From Desmodus rotundus (taxonomy: Eukaryota > Chordata > Mammalia > Chiroptera > Phyllostomidae): DNA of 64,000 nucleotides. The DNA lies in NCBI RefSeq assembly GCF_022682495.2, contig NC_071392.1, positions 109,296,896-109,360,895 on the forward strand, read 5' to 3'. The translations under genes and the position numbers were made by a program. A model generated the notes under the pieces. That model did not search any database. It had not been told where the DNA came from and saw only the letters and a list, made by a program, of their open reading frames with translations. Positions 10,081 to 21,039 of this stretch are shown here, in pieces; within the stretch, counting starts at the first letter, position 1; each line of letters begins with the position of its first letter.

Positions 10081-10205
10081 GACTTGTCATGTCAAGACAT
10101 CATCATGTCCAAATCGAAGCAGAGTCATCAGGCCCATGAAAATGAGTAATGGCCGCAATTATGACCCATATAACAGCCCCATAAAACCTAATTAAAATGA
10201 TCCAC
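10080..10205. promoter_or_regulatory. Candidate conserved noncoding element
   Basis: Repeat-free, 40% GC or below, with CTAATTAAAATG at 10189-10200 and AATTATG and CATAAAAC motifs. Abrupt change from GC-rich flanks. No coding potential. Conservation cannot be tested here. Confidence 0.35.
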
Positions 10206-10374
10206 ATCCCATCTGGCAAGTGCAGGGCAAAGCAGCCAGGGAAGCATGGAGACCCAGTCGGTTCCAGGAGAACAAGTAACGTGACGAATAATAACAGTAT
10301 TTATACTACAATAAATATATTATAGAACATTAACATACAATAATGCAAGGCAATTATAATAATATTGTTGCAGC

Positions 10375-10640
10375 TAACATTTATCATATGATTTTGCAGT
10401 GTGCCAGCCCCTGTGCTAATTGGGGCTGTCCCTGACACACCAGACATGTATCATCCCATTTAATTCTCACTAACTTGCCATCCACTAAGTGATACCAATA
10501 TCCCCACTGACAGAGGAGGAAACTGAGGCACAGAGAGAATAAGGAACTGGCTCAGAGTCACACTGCCAGTAGGTAGTAGAAATGAAAGGTCAGGCTCTAG
10601 CAGTGCCTGGCCTGTAATAGGCGCTCCATACATATGTGTT
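10375..10640 (-). mobile_element. MIR SINE, near-complete
   Basis: The order 'gtgtgccagcccctgtgcta', 'ttaattctcactaac', 'gaggaaactgaggcacagag' and 'tcagagtcacactgccagtagg' is MIR reversed. It follows an AT-rich spacer at 10270-10374. Confidence 0.75.
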
Positions 10641-10799
10641 ACATGCATGAATGAATTTGGCTAAGATTCTATGTCAGGCAACCCAAGATGCCACATGATC
10701 AACTTAGCACCGGCTAAGTCGAGGGGTTGTGTAGAAACAGAGTGGAAAGAAAGCCAGTCATTGAAATCTGATGTGATTATTGCTGTAATGGATGCATGT

Positions 10800-11230
10800 A
10801 CACAGTGAGTACATGGGCACAGAGGAGGAGGCTATTCTGCCCAGGAAATCAAGAAAGACTTCCCATAGGTGGCAGAGCTGGAGCTGGGTCTTAAAAGATG
10901 GATGAGAATTTCTCAGACTGATAAGTAAGGCATTCCAGGCAGAGGGAACAGCCTGTGCAAAGTTGTAAAAGGGTCAGAGCCCAGCGTATTTGGGACATCG
11001 CAAAGTTATATAGCGTGAAGTGTACAATGGTGAAGTCTTGGCTAGAATGTGGCAGGAAAGCAAGGTGTGTGACAAGAAGGCTGGCAAGGTAAGCAGGTCA
11101 AGATCATCAAGCACCATTTAGGCCAAGCTCAGGAATTTAGATTAAGTAATGCAGAGCCATTGAAGACTTCAAAGCAGAGGAGTGATGTGGTCATATGTGC
11201 TCACTGGAATTGTCTCTAGAGTAGCCGGGC
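10800..11230. mobile_element. Ancient LINE-like repeat (3' end of an L2/L3-type family)
   Basis: 'tgggtcttaaaagatgg', 'attccaggcagagggaacagcctgtgcaaag', 'gagccattgaagacttcaaagcagaggagtgatgtgg' are the signature blocks of a widely dispersed mammalian repeat. Exact family not certain. Confidence 0.6.
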
Positions 11231-11640
11231 AGAGAATGTCTTTGGAAAACACTGAAGCACAAACCCTGGGGCATTTGGACATAGTACCCCAGGCAAGAAC
11301 ACCGATTGCTGAACCTTTTTATTAAAGACAAACCTTAAAAAAGACCCAGCAAGGTCAGATGGGCAGCTGAACATCCTGGGGTGGTAGCCAGAGGGACTGA
11401 AGTCTAAATAAGGAGCAGAATGCTCAGACCATCTCTACATGGTTTTCCATGAGCCTCCACTGCACCCACCCTCGCGGGAAGATGACGCTTGTATCCTGGG
11501 TGCCATCAGTCCCTACCTACCGAAAGAACGGCAGGGAATGGTCCACACTATCTCTTGTCTGAAGACCTGAAATTCAAGAAGGGCATGACTCCTCCAAACA
11601 GATGGGTCTTTAAAAAATCAAGAAGTCCAAGCTCATGGGC
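11231..11640. other. No recognised feature
   Basis: Unique DNA with mixed composition; no exon recognised. Confidence 0.4.
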
Positions 11641-12200
11641 ATGTGAGAGAGATTGGTTCAAAAAACACTATTGTTGTCATTGCCTTTGTCATTTCAAATG
11701 ATGCTGCCCTTTGAACCAGGAAGAGGTTCCAAATGCATAAATAGAGCAATAATCTCCAGCATCAATGTTTTGATAAAAACAAAGGGGGGAGAATACATAT
11801 TATTAAATACCACCTCCGGGAAGCACAGTCAGAAAAAGTTATTAAACATTCTGTCACAAGCTTGGAAGACAGCACGTCCACCCCATCCGGCACGGAGCTC
11901 CTAATAAAGGCGGCATCTTGAAATTTGTCACTCTTGAATGCATAATTCACTAGTCAAAAAGCAGCAGTAATACATTGCATTTTCATAAGGGGCTCTGAAG
12001 CCGTCTAATTTCTCTGAGTCGAGGGACGACAGGAGGCTGTGGCCACTCGGCGGAGGGCCCTTTATGCATTATGGATAGAGCCTTTGCAATTCAAAGTGAC
12101 AGCTCAGCTTCCCCATCGCCTGCCCCCAAAACCCCAGATTATATTGGAAGGCCTAGAACTAAAGGACGGGTCTGCCCCCAAAGCCTACAGCCCTTTGTTG
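11640..12200. promoter_or_regulatory. Candidate conserved noncoding block
   Basis: About 560 bp without repeat signature, with repeated AT-rich motifs: AATAAAGG at 11903-11910, TAATTC near 11942, and TTTATGCATTATGG at 12061. The flanks are a (GA) tract and low-complexity DNA. Role is inferred from composition only. Confidence 0.35.
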
Positions 12201-12210
12201 TCTAGCGGGG

Positions 12211-12240
12211 AGGGAGAGAGAGAGAGAGAGAGAGAGAGTG
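12211..12240. repeat. (GA)n microsatellite
   Basis: A near-perfect GA run of about 14 units. Confidence 0.9.
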
Positions 12241-13845
12241 TTAAGGTAAGAAAAGAAGCAAAAATTGTTGCCTGGATCTCACCAAACATAATCAGAGACC
12301 TAGCCTGGCCTGTCACTTTCCAGCACACTTGCAAGATGAGGCAAAGAACAGGTTAGCGATGAGTAGGTGGGACCCACCAGCCCTGTGACCCGTACCTACC
12401 ACCAGTGTCCTCCCCAGCCCCTAGCTTAGACACACACTGACTCCCATGACCCCTGGACTCCAAAGTCCTCAGGTATCCAGCACTATCAGACCTCCTTCCC
12501 TGAGGGCCAGTGGCCAAGGAACAAGGCCACAAGAGCAAAAGAAGCATTCAAACACTTAGGCAGCTATGTCTACACAATGACAAGTGTGGTCAATTCACTC
12601 AATATAAGAAGTGAAAAATATAAGTAGCAACATCTAAAAAGAAAAAGAAAGAGAAAAAGATCTTATTGTATCCCTGTAATTACTCCTACAATAATAAAGC
12701 TGGTTCTATTCATCTTCCCTGTTATCAAGGGGTCCCCAGGGCCTTGGTGGTGACAGACAAGCATCCTACAGGAGCACAGGTGAGCACCTCTTACCAGCTA
12801 GCACCTCCGGGGCAGGGGGCAGGCCACCCAGGTGAAAAGCACTCAAAGCCACTTGAAGTAGACCGTGAGGATGCAAAGGCATGTCAGGGAATCAGCGAAG
12901 AAAAATAACTAAACTTCTCTGCACATGTCAAGGAAGGGAGTGTTTCTTACTGTTAAGAGGAAAGGTCAGGGGGAGTAAAAAAGGGAAACAGTTGAGAAGG
13001 GAGGGGAGAAAAAGCTAGAAAAAAATGGCACCACGTGACATTGGCTGAGGCCCTGATCATGGAGTGCCTTGAAGAAGATGTTTTCCTGTAGTGTTAACCC
13101 TCATCCCCAAAATACGTCTTCACTTAAGTCCTGCAATGCTTGACATACCCATGGGAGGAGTGGGGTTGTTCATGGGCCTCAAAGAAGGGACGGGGTTTCC
13201 CAATTAAGTCTGCAAGTGTTTAATCAAAGACTTAAATCCTGAGAGCAGGTCTAAGGCAGAGGGGTCCCTGAGAATGTAAAACCCAGAAGGAGAGGCAGAG
13301 AACCTGGGAGGGTTTGGGACAAACTTTAGACATAAAACAGGAGCTCTGACCAATCTTATCTAAACTCAAAAGACCAGCAGAGGCCAGCTGACATCTGGGG
13401 TCTACAAACTACCTCCGTCCAGGCTGTAGGATGATATACATAAGATTCAATGAGACCCGCCAAGGAAGGAAGAGATGGCTGTCAATGTGGGCCTTGGCAA
13501 ACAAATACAAATTTCTTAGCCCACAAGGCCATTCATTCCAAGAACAGGAAATGACGTATTTCAAAACACAGAGTCATGGACAGGCATCATGTCTGAGAAT
13601 GGCGGCTGGTGTAGGGGACTGGAAGGTTGAGGAAACACACTGGGGTTGGTGGGGGTTGTTGAACATGGAGTGGCAGAGGGGCAGGCCAGGAGACATCAGC
13701 ATAAGCCTTGCCGAGGAGTCAGAAATCTGTCCAGAATAGACTGAAGGGTCGTTAAAGGGCTTTCATGGGTGACTTGCAATGGTGAGATGTGTGCTGCAGG
13801 GGGCACAGAATAAAGGAGAGACTGAGGTACAGAGGCCTGACCCAA
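12241..13845. other. No recognised feature
   Basis: Low-complexity A/G-rich text at 12620-12660 and 12960-13025; otherwise unique DNA. A 102-residue plus-strand frame at 13431-13739 is not recognised as a protein. Confidence 0.4.
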
Positions 13846-13849
13846 TTGG

Positions 13850-14018
13850 CAAACTAACAAACAAAAATAGACAGAGGACCTGAGCCATCAATTCATGAAA
13901 CAGAGACTCCAAATGGCTAAAAGTGTCTGGAAATATACTCAATGTCATTGCTGACCATGGAAATTGTTCATAAAAAACATATGTATCCAGTAATGAGATA
14001 AAAACCATATTGGGTGAC
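13850..14018 (+). mobile_element. L1 LINE ORF2-region fragment
   Basis: The order 'aatagacagaggacctgagc', 'ccaaatggctaaaagtg', 'atgtcattgctgaccatgg' and 'aatgagataaaaacca' matches the part of mammalian L1 shortly before the 3' UTR. Interrupted by the next LTR. Coding capacity lost. Confidence 0.65.
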
Positions 14019-14029
14019 GAGCACCGGCT

Positions 14030-14240
14030 TCAAGTTAGTGTTCGTTCTGGAGAGAGAGGGAGCAAGCTCTCTGGAGTCTCGGCTTATAAGGGCACTAATC
14101 TCCTCATGAGGGCCCCACCCTATGGTCTCCTCTCCCCCTAATTTCCTCCCCCAGGTCCTACCTCAAGGAGCTTGGGTTAGGGTGTCAACAAATGGATTTG
14201 CAGGGGAGGGGAACGCAAACATTCAGTCTATAATAGCCCC
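14030..14240 (-). mobile_element. MLT1-like LTR, partial, inserted near an L1
   Basis: 'gagcaagctctctggagtctcggcttataagggcactaatctc' and 'gagggccccaccc' are MLT1-like, reversed. It ends at 'aacattcagtctataata'. It splits L1-like sequence on either side. Confidence 0.7.
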
Positions 14241-14244
14241 AAAT

Positions 14245-14805
14245 ACCTCATCTGAATCTAATCATGAGAGGAAAAAACCCAAATTAAAGAACATCTTACA
14301 AAACTTTCCTGGACTTTTCAAAAGTGGCAATGTCATGAAAGACAAGAAAAGTGTGGAAAAATGATTCCTGGGTAATGAAGAGAAAAGACACACAACCAAG
14401 AATACAACATATAATGCTGATCACACACAAAAATTATACGGCTAGAAAGGACATCATTAAGGCAATAGTGAAATTTAAATACAGGCTTCAGATTAGATAA
14501 TGTTTTGTCAGTGTGGTTACATAGGTTATGGGTTCCAAGAGAGAATGGTGAAGTACTTAGGAATTAGGAAGTACTCAGGAACAAGGGGTTATATGCCAGC
14601 AACTTACACTCAGATGGGTCAGCAATAATAATAATAACAATAATACTAAATGTATATACTTAGAGAAATAAAGCCAATGGGCCAAAATACTAATACTAGA
14701 ATCAAGGTCAAGCATATACAGTCTATTTTACTATTGGAATTTCTCTTAAAGTTTGAAATTTAAATAACATTTAATAAAAATCCTTTTCAATAAATAAAAG
14801 TCCAA
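14245..14805 (+). mobile_element. L1-type 3' end, diverged (family uncertain)
   Basis: Blocks 'tctgaatctaatcatgagagg', 'tcaaaagtggcaatgtcatgaaagacaag' and 'ttagataatgttttgtcag' belong to a dispersed medieval-age mammalian LINE-like tail. It ends in an A-rich tail near 14800. Confidence 0.5.
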
Positions 14806-14829
14806 TAAAAAATACATAATAAAATGAAA

Positions 14830-15000
14830 TAAAGTGCAGAGGTAGTGATGTGGTAGAGCTAGCACAGACTGGTTTGCAAGAACTGATTGTTAGAGTCTCA
14901 GGAATTTTTCAGGCCAGTGGGTAAAATGATACCTTGAAATCGACTGTGATGGGATTATTTACACCACAGAAATTGGCAAATGTTACAAATCAGGGCTTTT
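14830..15000. other. Unclassified dispersed-repeat-like text
   Basis: 'gactggtttgcaagaactgattgttag', 'gtgggtaaaatgatacctt' and 'cagaaattggcaaatgttacaaatc' look like an old interspersed repeat, but I cannot name it. Confidence 0.35.
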
Positions 15001-15265
15001 TTTTTCCCCCCCAGAGAGCTCCTTGTAAAGCATTTCCCTAAACACCCCTCGACGGAAGACCCATTCTCCTCGGTAGCTGGTGTAGATAAAGTGATTCTTC
15101 CAGCTTCTGGAGCTTCTTCAGTTCTCTGACCTTCTTATGTTTGTGTGATATTTCTCCTTCTGAGCATCTGTCAGATTCAACATCCCCTGCAAAAGAGGGC
15201 CTCTGTGTCCCCAAAGTCTGAAGAAGTTCAAGTCGCTGTACCAAAGAGATGATGGTGGCCATGGT
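15001..15265 (-). pseudogene. Possible retrocopy remnant with a 74-codon frame (15038-15262)
   Basis: The minus-strand frame begins at an ATG in a good start context (accATGg) at 15262 and reads MATIISLVQRLELLQTLG, continuing to a Lys/Glu-rich KKVRELKKLQKLEESLYLHQ segment that would be an amphipathic helix, ending in a stop at 15038. The same strand continues to a poly-A-like run (plus-strand T run at 15000-15010), as a processed copy would, but no AATAAA was seen before it. A stop lies seven codons upstream of the ATG, so nothing longer is open. I do not recognise the protein, and no partner exons or target-site duplications were found. A chance frame in an old repeat is equally possible. 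Confidence 0.2.
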
Positions 15266-15525
15266 GAGACCATACTCTTTACATCACTCCAAGCCCCCTG
15301 CTCTGCTGTGAGCTGTCAAGACAGACCCAGATGGGATGCTGCCCCTTGGCTGAGTGCAATCGGCTTTGAGAAGAAGTGCGACAATCCTGATCTGTAAGGG
15401 GATCTCAAGCTCCACACAGAGTAGTTGCTGACCCAACTCCCAGCATTATGTCCACGGGGCTCTCGCACCTAGATTCTTGGAGTTGGAAAGATAACTGATT
15501 AAAGTCATTGCCTTTGCTGAGGATG
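15266..15525. other. No recognised feature
   Basis: Unique DNA beside the possible retrocopy. Confidence 0.35.
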
Positions 15526-15527
15526 GT

Positions 15528-15836
15528 TGGTGATAGATGAGTTTCTTAGGTGGGGTCCCCAAGAAACAACCCCTGAGAGGAAGATTCAAGGCCAAGGAGT
15601 ATATTCAGGAAGGGATCCCAGAGGGCACAGCCCAGAGGGGTGCAGAAGTGAGACAGGAAGAGAAGGGAGCCAACAGAGTGTGTTACTGAGCAGTGTGTTG
15701 CACGGACAACTGAGGTGCAGTCCCTCTGTCCTCCCTGGGAACTCGAGGAGACAGTGTGGGACAGACTTCAGCCTTCTCTTCCCCCAGGGGCAAGAAGCTG
15801 AGTGTTTATGCTCCAACCTCATGTGTCAGGCTGGGT
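15528..15836. mobile_element. LTR-like repeat, family C, copy 1
   Basis: Text of the type 'gatgagtttcttaggtgggg', 'agaggaagattcaaggcc', 'gaagagaagggagccaacagagtg' occurs again in diverged form at 45315-45640, so this is a dispersed family. It looks like an LTR but I cannot assign it. Confidence 0.4.
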
Positions 15837-15837
15837 A

Positions 15838-16300
15838 ACAGCCTCCAAAGATATCATTAATCCCTGGGACCTGCAAATGAGACTTTATGTGGCAAAAAAA
15901 AAAAAAAAAGTCTTTGTAGATATGATTAAATTAAGCATTTTGAGATAAGGAGATTATCCTAGTTATCCAGGTGGGCCCCAAATACAATCACGAATGTCCT
16001 CATAAGGGGAGGCAGTGAGAGATTTGACACCAACAGCAGAAGAAAGGGCAATGTGACCATGGAGGCAAAGATCCAAGTGATGTGGCCACAAGCCAAGGAA
16101 TGCCAGCAGCCACCAGAGACAAGGAACAGAGCTTCCCCTGGAGCCTCTGGAGGGAATACATTCCTTCTACCACCTTGATTTTGGCCCAGTGATATTCATT
16201 TTGGATTTCTGGCCTCCACAACTGTGAAAGAATAACTCCTGTTGTTTGAAGCCATCAGGTTTGTGGTAATTAGTTACAGCAGCCGCAGGAAGCTAATATG
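15838..16300 (+). mobile_element. MLT1-like ERVL-MaLR solo LTR
   Basis: Contains 'ctgggacctgcaaatgagac', 'tgatattcattttggatttctgg', 'aactgtgaaagaataactcctgttg', and 'ggtaattagttacagcagcc', the order of an MLT1-like LTR on the plus strand. An A-tract of about 15 bp at 15895 is an expansion. Confidence 0.75.
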
Positions 16301-17264
16301 CCTTGTCAGGCCCTGCCTGAGGGCTCCCCCCGGGGCGTTAGTTGTCTGCACTTTCAGCCTACCCCAGAAACTACAGAGACAAATCCAGCTGGCAGAGTCA
16401 CAGGTGCTGGCCGAGGGATGCCAGTGAACATCTCCTGGAACAATGAACGCCAAGGGGATATGGACAGACCACAGATAACATCAGCCTTCAGAGCATGGCG
16501 TGGCCTGGGTTGGGTGGATCACAGCATTAACCCTGAGTCGACCACAGCTGGGGGCTCTGGTTGGGCTTCTCAGAGCCGCTGAAGGTTGAGTCATAGCCTT
16601 TTTCTACAAGGGGGCAGCCTGAAACACCCAGATTCGGGACGCTAAAGCCCCGGAGAATCATGGTCAGAAAACTCAGGAGACAGAAACAGGAGAGAAAAGC
16701 CTGCAACTTATGACTAGGGTGGGAAAAGCCCGCACCCCCTCAACACAGCCTTCCCAGACGCCAGACCCGCTCCTGGATGCCGCCAGCGACACCTTGCCCT
16801 TCAGGCTTTGGAGGAGGAGAACGTCAGCTTCTCCCACCTCCTCACCCACACCACCACCCCCGCTCTGTGGTTAATGTGTTACACTGAAAACATTCCATGG
16901 CCAAACAAGTCTGGGAAAGGCAGAATCGAGAAAGGTTAAACCAATCTACTCTTCAGGAGAGGAATGTTATGCAATTCTCCCAAGGTTTCTTTTTTTTTGA
17001 ATTTTTGTTTATATTTTTTACTGTAGACCTTTTTGCAAAGCCTGTCATGGAATTACACCTGGGGGAAATGATGCTCAGTTAGCTGGTCAGACAGATCCCA
17101 GCAGGGCCTCAGAGAAAGGGCCAGGGGTGGGCAAGAGGAGGCAATACAAAGGCCAAAGGCGTGACTGCTGCCCAGGTCGGGGGTATTTACAATGGCTGTG
17201 ACATAGGTCCAGGCCCCTGAGAGCCTCACTGCCACCACCTTCTCCCTACCAGGAGGAAGGTGCT
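16301..17264. other. No recognised feature
   Basis: GC-rich unique DNA then a T-rich stretch at 16985-17035. No gene or named repeat. Confidence 0.45.
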
Positions 17265-17305
17265 GTGGCCCCTGTTTTACAGATGAGCAAACCAAGGTCA
17301 GGATG
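17265..17305 (-). mobile_element. MIR SINE fragment
   Basis: 'ctgttttacagatgagcaaaccaagg' is a short MIR core read on the minus strand. Confidence 0.5.
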
Positions 17306-18225
17306 TGCAGGAATAGTGAAGGCAGAGAAGACTGGGCTGGAGCACCTGGGGGGTGGGATGGGCAGGGCTGTTGCTGGCTGGACAGGGGTCATCTGAGGAT
17401 GATCAGGGAATAAGGTCAGCTCACTGGGGTGATTCATAACCCAGCTTTGGGGCTTTCACAGGCTGACTCATTGCAGGGAATCAAGGAGGAGGAGGACGCA
17501 TCAGACATCTTGGCTGAGTGATGAGATAAAGCAGAAAGCCAGCTGGGTCGGCTCCCTTCACCGCCGTGTAGGCAAACTTGCATCCACACTCCTGAATGCT
17601 GGCTGGTGTGCTTGGACCAAATCTACCTGAGCCAGAGGGACCGTGAATGGGAGGAATGTCGGGCACTGGGGGCCCTGTTTCTGCTGCACTAGTCTCCTCT
17701 CTCCTTCCTCAGAAAAGAGAGTGAAGTGGACCGGTACCAGCGACAGCAGGTTGATGAAAGTGGCTGGTACCTGTGGATTTTGGCCCCCAAACTCCTGGCT
17801 GCAGAGAGGAGCCCACTGTCCCTCCAATATCTCCTCCCTTGAACCCCAGCCTCTGTTCAGCCCAACCAGGGCTGCAGGCACCTTCGCTGCCTCTGAACCT
17901 GCCCAACCCTCAACCAGCTCACCCTGGAGTGGCATCTTCCTATCCAGCCACAGATCTTGTTTAAAATCCAATCACTAGATGAGAGGCAACAGGACTTTTA
18001 AAATGCAGCCGGAATCCTCCATGCCGCCTCAGCAGGGGGGTTGCTTGCTGGTTTGGCTGGGTGCCTTTAAATAATTAGACCCACTGAGTTAGCCGAGGTT
18101 GGAGAACCGAACAACGGCCAAGCTCCAGGGGTGGCAGAAAGGGGGTGATGCTGTCCTGCAGCCTGAGACGCAACAAGACCCACAGAGGAGGGGGCATCAC
18201 CTAAGCCACTGTCACCTCCCCAGCA
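17306..18225. other. Mostly unrecognised; AT-richer part at 17960-18090
   Basis: GC-rich unique DNA. Segment 17960-18090 ('aaataattagacccactgag' at about 18070) looks like unique sequence with a homeodomain-type motif, but support is weak. Confidence 0.35.
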
Positions 18226-18227
18226 TC

Positions 18228-18400
18228 CTGCTTTTCAAAATGTGGTCTCTGGCCCAGCAGCCTGGATGTAGCCTGGGAGCTTGGTGGAAACGCTGAATCT
18301 GGCCCCATGTTAGACCTACAGAACCAGAATGCACGTCGTACCAGGATGTGCAGGTGACGTGGGCGCACGTTCAAGTTTCAGAAGCATTGTCTTTGCACAT
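18228..18400 (+). mobile_element. MER5A-like hAT MITE
   Basis: 'ttcaaaatgtggtctctggcccagcagcctgg' then 'ggagcttggtggaaacgc' and 'aatctggccccatgttagacctac' are MER5A order. Confidence 0.65.
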
Positions 18401-18869
18401 CGAGCTTCTCTTTCACAGGAATTGGAAGCACGAAGGAGGCAGGGGGGAGAGAATTATCTCTCCCTGCTCATAAGTGTAGACTTTGTGAGGGGGCTGATGA
18501 GGCTTCCCGCTTCCTCCCACCTGGTAAGCGTGGACATGGCTGGGACTTCAGGGGTCACTGTGCAACCTTCTTCTCCATCACTTGGCTCAAGGATCCCTGG
18601 CTTAAGACCACATAGGTGGGAAATTGGCTCGTTCTTATCACCAGCCTGCCTTGGCATGTGGGCTCCTCAGGCCCCCTGCCTCCTTCTGCCAAGAGCATGG
18701 GGGCCATCCCTCCACCCCAAACTTTTGTGTCTTTGTAAAATGTTTAGCGAAAAACTGCCGACTATGTAAATCAAAGATCATTAGAGGTTGGGTTTTTCCT
18801 TAAAGAATGGATTCAGCAAAATGCTGTTTTCTCCCCAGCTCTGGGTCTCTATTTAGGGGATTGGAGCTC

Positions 18870-19260
18870 TGTTTATTTATTTATTTATTTATTCATTAGC
18901 TGGGCCCACAGTCAAGGAGAAAGGAACAGGGCTATTAATCTTTCCTGTCATCCATTCACAGATGTGGAGTTCACACCACAGCAAATGTGAAGTCAGCAGT
19001 ACCCAACCACAAGGTGGAAATTTCAAGAGAAACAAGCTTGGAGGAATAAAAAATAAAAATAAAAAGGGAGTGGAGGCAGGGCGGGGTTGAGGGCTACGCG
19101 GAGACAGAGCACATTTAAAATTCAGCGTCTGTGCCTCCCCAGGCGCTGGCAGTGCCTCAGAGTAATCCTGTTCTGAGCAGGGAGGTGCCATTGATATGTT
19201 AGTAATAATTGTCTTTCCTCTTCATCCTAAAGCAATGAGGTTTGCAGACTGATTCTGGTG
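18870..19260. promoter_or_regulatory. Candidate conserved noncoding block
   Basis: Begins with a TTTA tandem tract at 18873-18893, then repeat-free text with AGCTATTAATC-like and AATAATTGTC motifs (19203-19212) and a GAGGAATAAAAAATAAAAATAAA stretch. Composition suggests regulatory DNA; no proof. Confidence 0.3.
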
Positions 19261-19311
19261 AAGAACCTCTGGCTGTGTGTGTGCACATGTGTTGCACGGA
19301 CACTATGACGG

Positions 19312-19331
19312 ACACACACACACACACACAC
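19312..19331. repeat. (CA)n microsatellite
   Basis: About nine CA units. Confidence 0.85.
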
Positions 19332-19334
19332 TTC

Positions 19335-20165
19335 CTTCTCTGCCTAATCATGGCACCTGCTTAGTAGATTTTGGAAATCTCCATGGGAAGACACAACCCA
19401 GAAGGCTGTGACAAGGTCTAAGAAGGCTCTGGTGTCCCTTTTGGGGATGATGTGACTGCCAGCTCTTGGGGGTGGGGAACAGTGGCCAGGTTGCAATAGC
19501 CATGCATTTTGCTGGAGAGAAAACCCAGAATTGTCCCAAGTGTCTCCCACTGGGAAGTTCTAAACACAGTGAGAACCTACTGTCTGGTGTGATTGAGCTG
19601 GGCAGTGTATGGTAGACCAGAAGATCAGGCCTCAAGCTTCCTACAACTGGAGTCTCTCTAAAGCCCGGTGGATCTGCAGGGTAGATACGCATATCCACAG
19701 AGGTGAACCAGCTACTCCCTGGGTCGGTTTTCTTTTGGCTGTATTTCTGCTTCGGGGGCCAATGCCCTGATACTTTAGCTCTTTGCTTGTCAGTTCTTTC
19801 CCCTGCTGAGCCTGGAGTGGGTGGGTGGCAGAGCCCTATACATGGAAGCCTTATTAGAACATTCCAGAGAGACCCTGGTGCTGTCCCCAATGCCCAGGCC
19901 AGGCCCACTCTTCATGTTCCCAGCCTGCCCCAAACCTGAATTCATCTTTTGCCTTGAGGTGCTTCCATTCCCCTGGGGTCCTCTCACCCTCCCCATTGGC
20001 ATTGCCCCTCCCCCACTGGTCCAAGATGCTGAGTTCCTGGCCACACAGCCACATGCCGGATGGCCGCATCTCAGCTGGGAAAGGCTGAGTCCAGTTTTGC
20101 ATGGAGTGTACCCAGCAGCACCCTAGACAACAGCAGGGGGAGGTAGCTGAAATCTGCTTCTCTCA
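19335..20165. other. No recognised feature
   Basis: The 186-residue minus-strand frame 19348-19908 overlaps this stretch but carries no family motif I can see. Treated as chance. Confidence 0.45.
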
Positions 20166-20169
20166 TAAG

Positions 20170-20275
20170 AATGTGTGCTGTTTTAGGGCACAGAGACCGT
20201 GTTTATTCATCCCTGCTCCTTGACACTTGGGGGATGCTCTCAGTGCACATGCGTTGAATTGTGTTGAATTCAGGG
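20170..20275 (+). mobile_element. L2 LINE 3' end fragment
   Basis: 'gggcacagagaccgtgtttattcatccctgctcc' followed by 'tgcacatgcgttgaattgtg' resembles the L2 3' end. Short. Confidence 0.5.
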
Positions 20276-21038
20276 TCAAAAGGAGACTGGATGCCTGAGG
20301 GGAGCTAAGGTTTGTGCTGAAAATACAGCATAAGCTAAATATTCTCTCCTGGGTTGAGGAAGGGATGAGAAGTATGCCGGCTGGGCAATGGAGGGCTGTG
20401 TTCAGCAGGATTCTGAGGCTGTGTCTGGACTGAAGGGGAAAGTTTTGTGATCCAGTAGCAAGTCTGTCCTGGGCGCAAGAGGGGGAGTGATGATGCTGTG
20501 GCTCAGACTCAGGCATTGAGGGTCAGTGGCCCTGAGTCACGGAGTATTTGCGAATTATATTGACCCCAGAAGAGAGGCGCAGCTGTGATGAGAGGGGAAA
20601 AGGAAGGGGGGCCAGACGTGGGGGGGATCCCACAGAACAGAGCAGGGAGCCCTGTCCCAGGTGCTGACCCCACTGGGAAGGCTGAGTAGGGGCACAGGAT
20701 GCCCTGGAGCTGGAATATTTCTTCAAAGACCCATCTCAGGGATCACCAGCTAATTGTGGTCACTCGGCACCCCAGAGGCAAGGCCAGAGCGCAACCCCAA
20801 ATTTCTAACCGGAGCTCATTCCCAGCACTCACAGGCAAACACACTTGAACCATCCTTCCAACCATCCCCGCCTCCATAAACGCCGGTTTCTTCACTGCCA
20901 TGTCCACATTCACATCTGTACACTGCAAACAATAAAATCCAGTCCTAAAGGGAATAAAGGGGAAAATGCACTCACACCATAGCACCGTGCAGAGCACATC
21001 CCACTGCTGATAAAACACCAACTTCCTCAGACCCCAAC
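20276..21038. other. No recognised feature
   Basis: Unique DNA with GC-rich and AT-rich alternation; no exon recognised. Confidence 0.45.
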
Positions 21039-21039
21039 A

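Noticed and set aside
19348..19908. 186-residue minus-strand frame
   Set aside because: No family motif. Unique GC-rich DNA.
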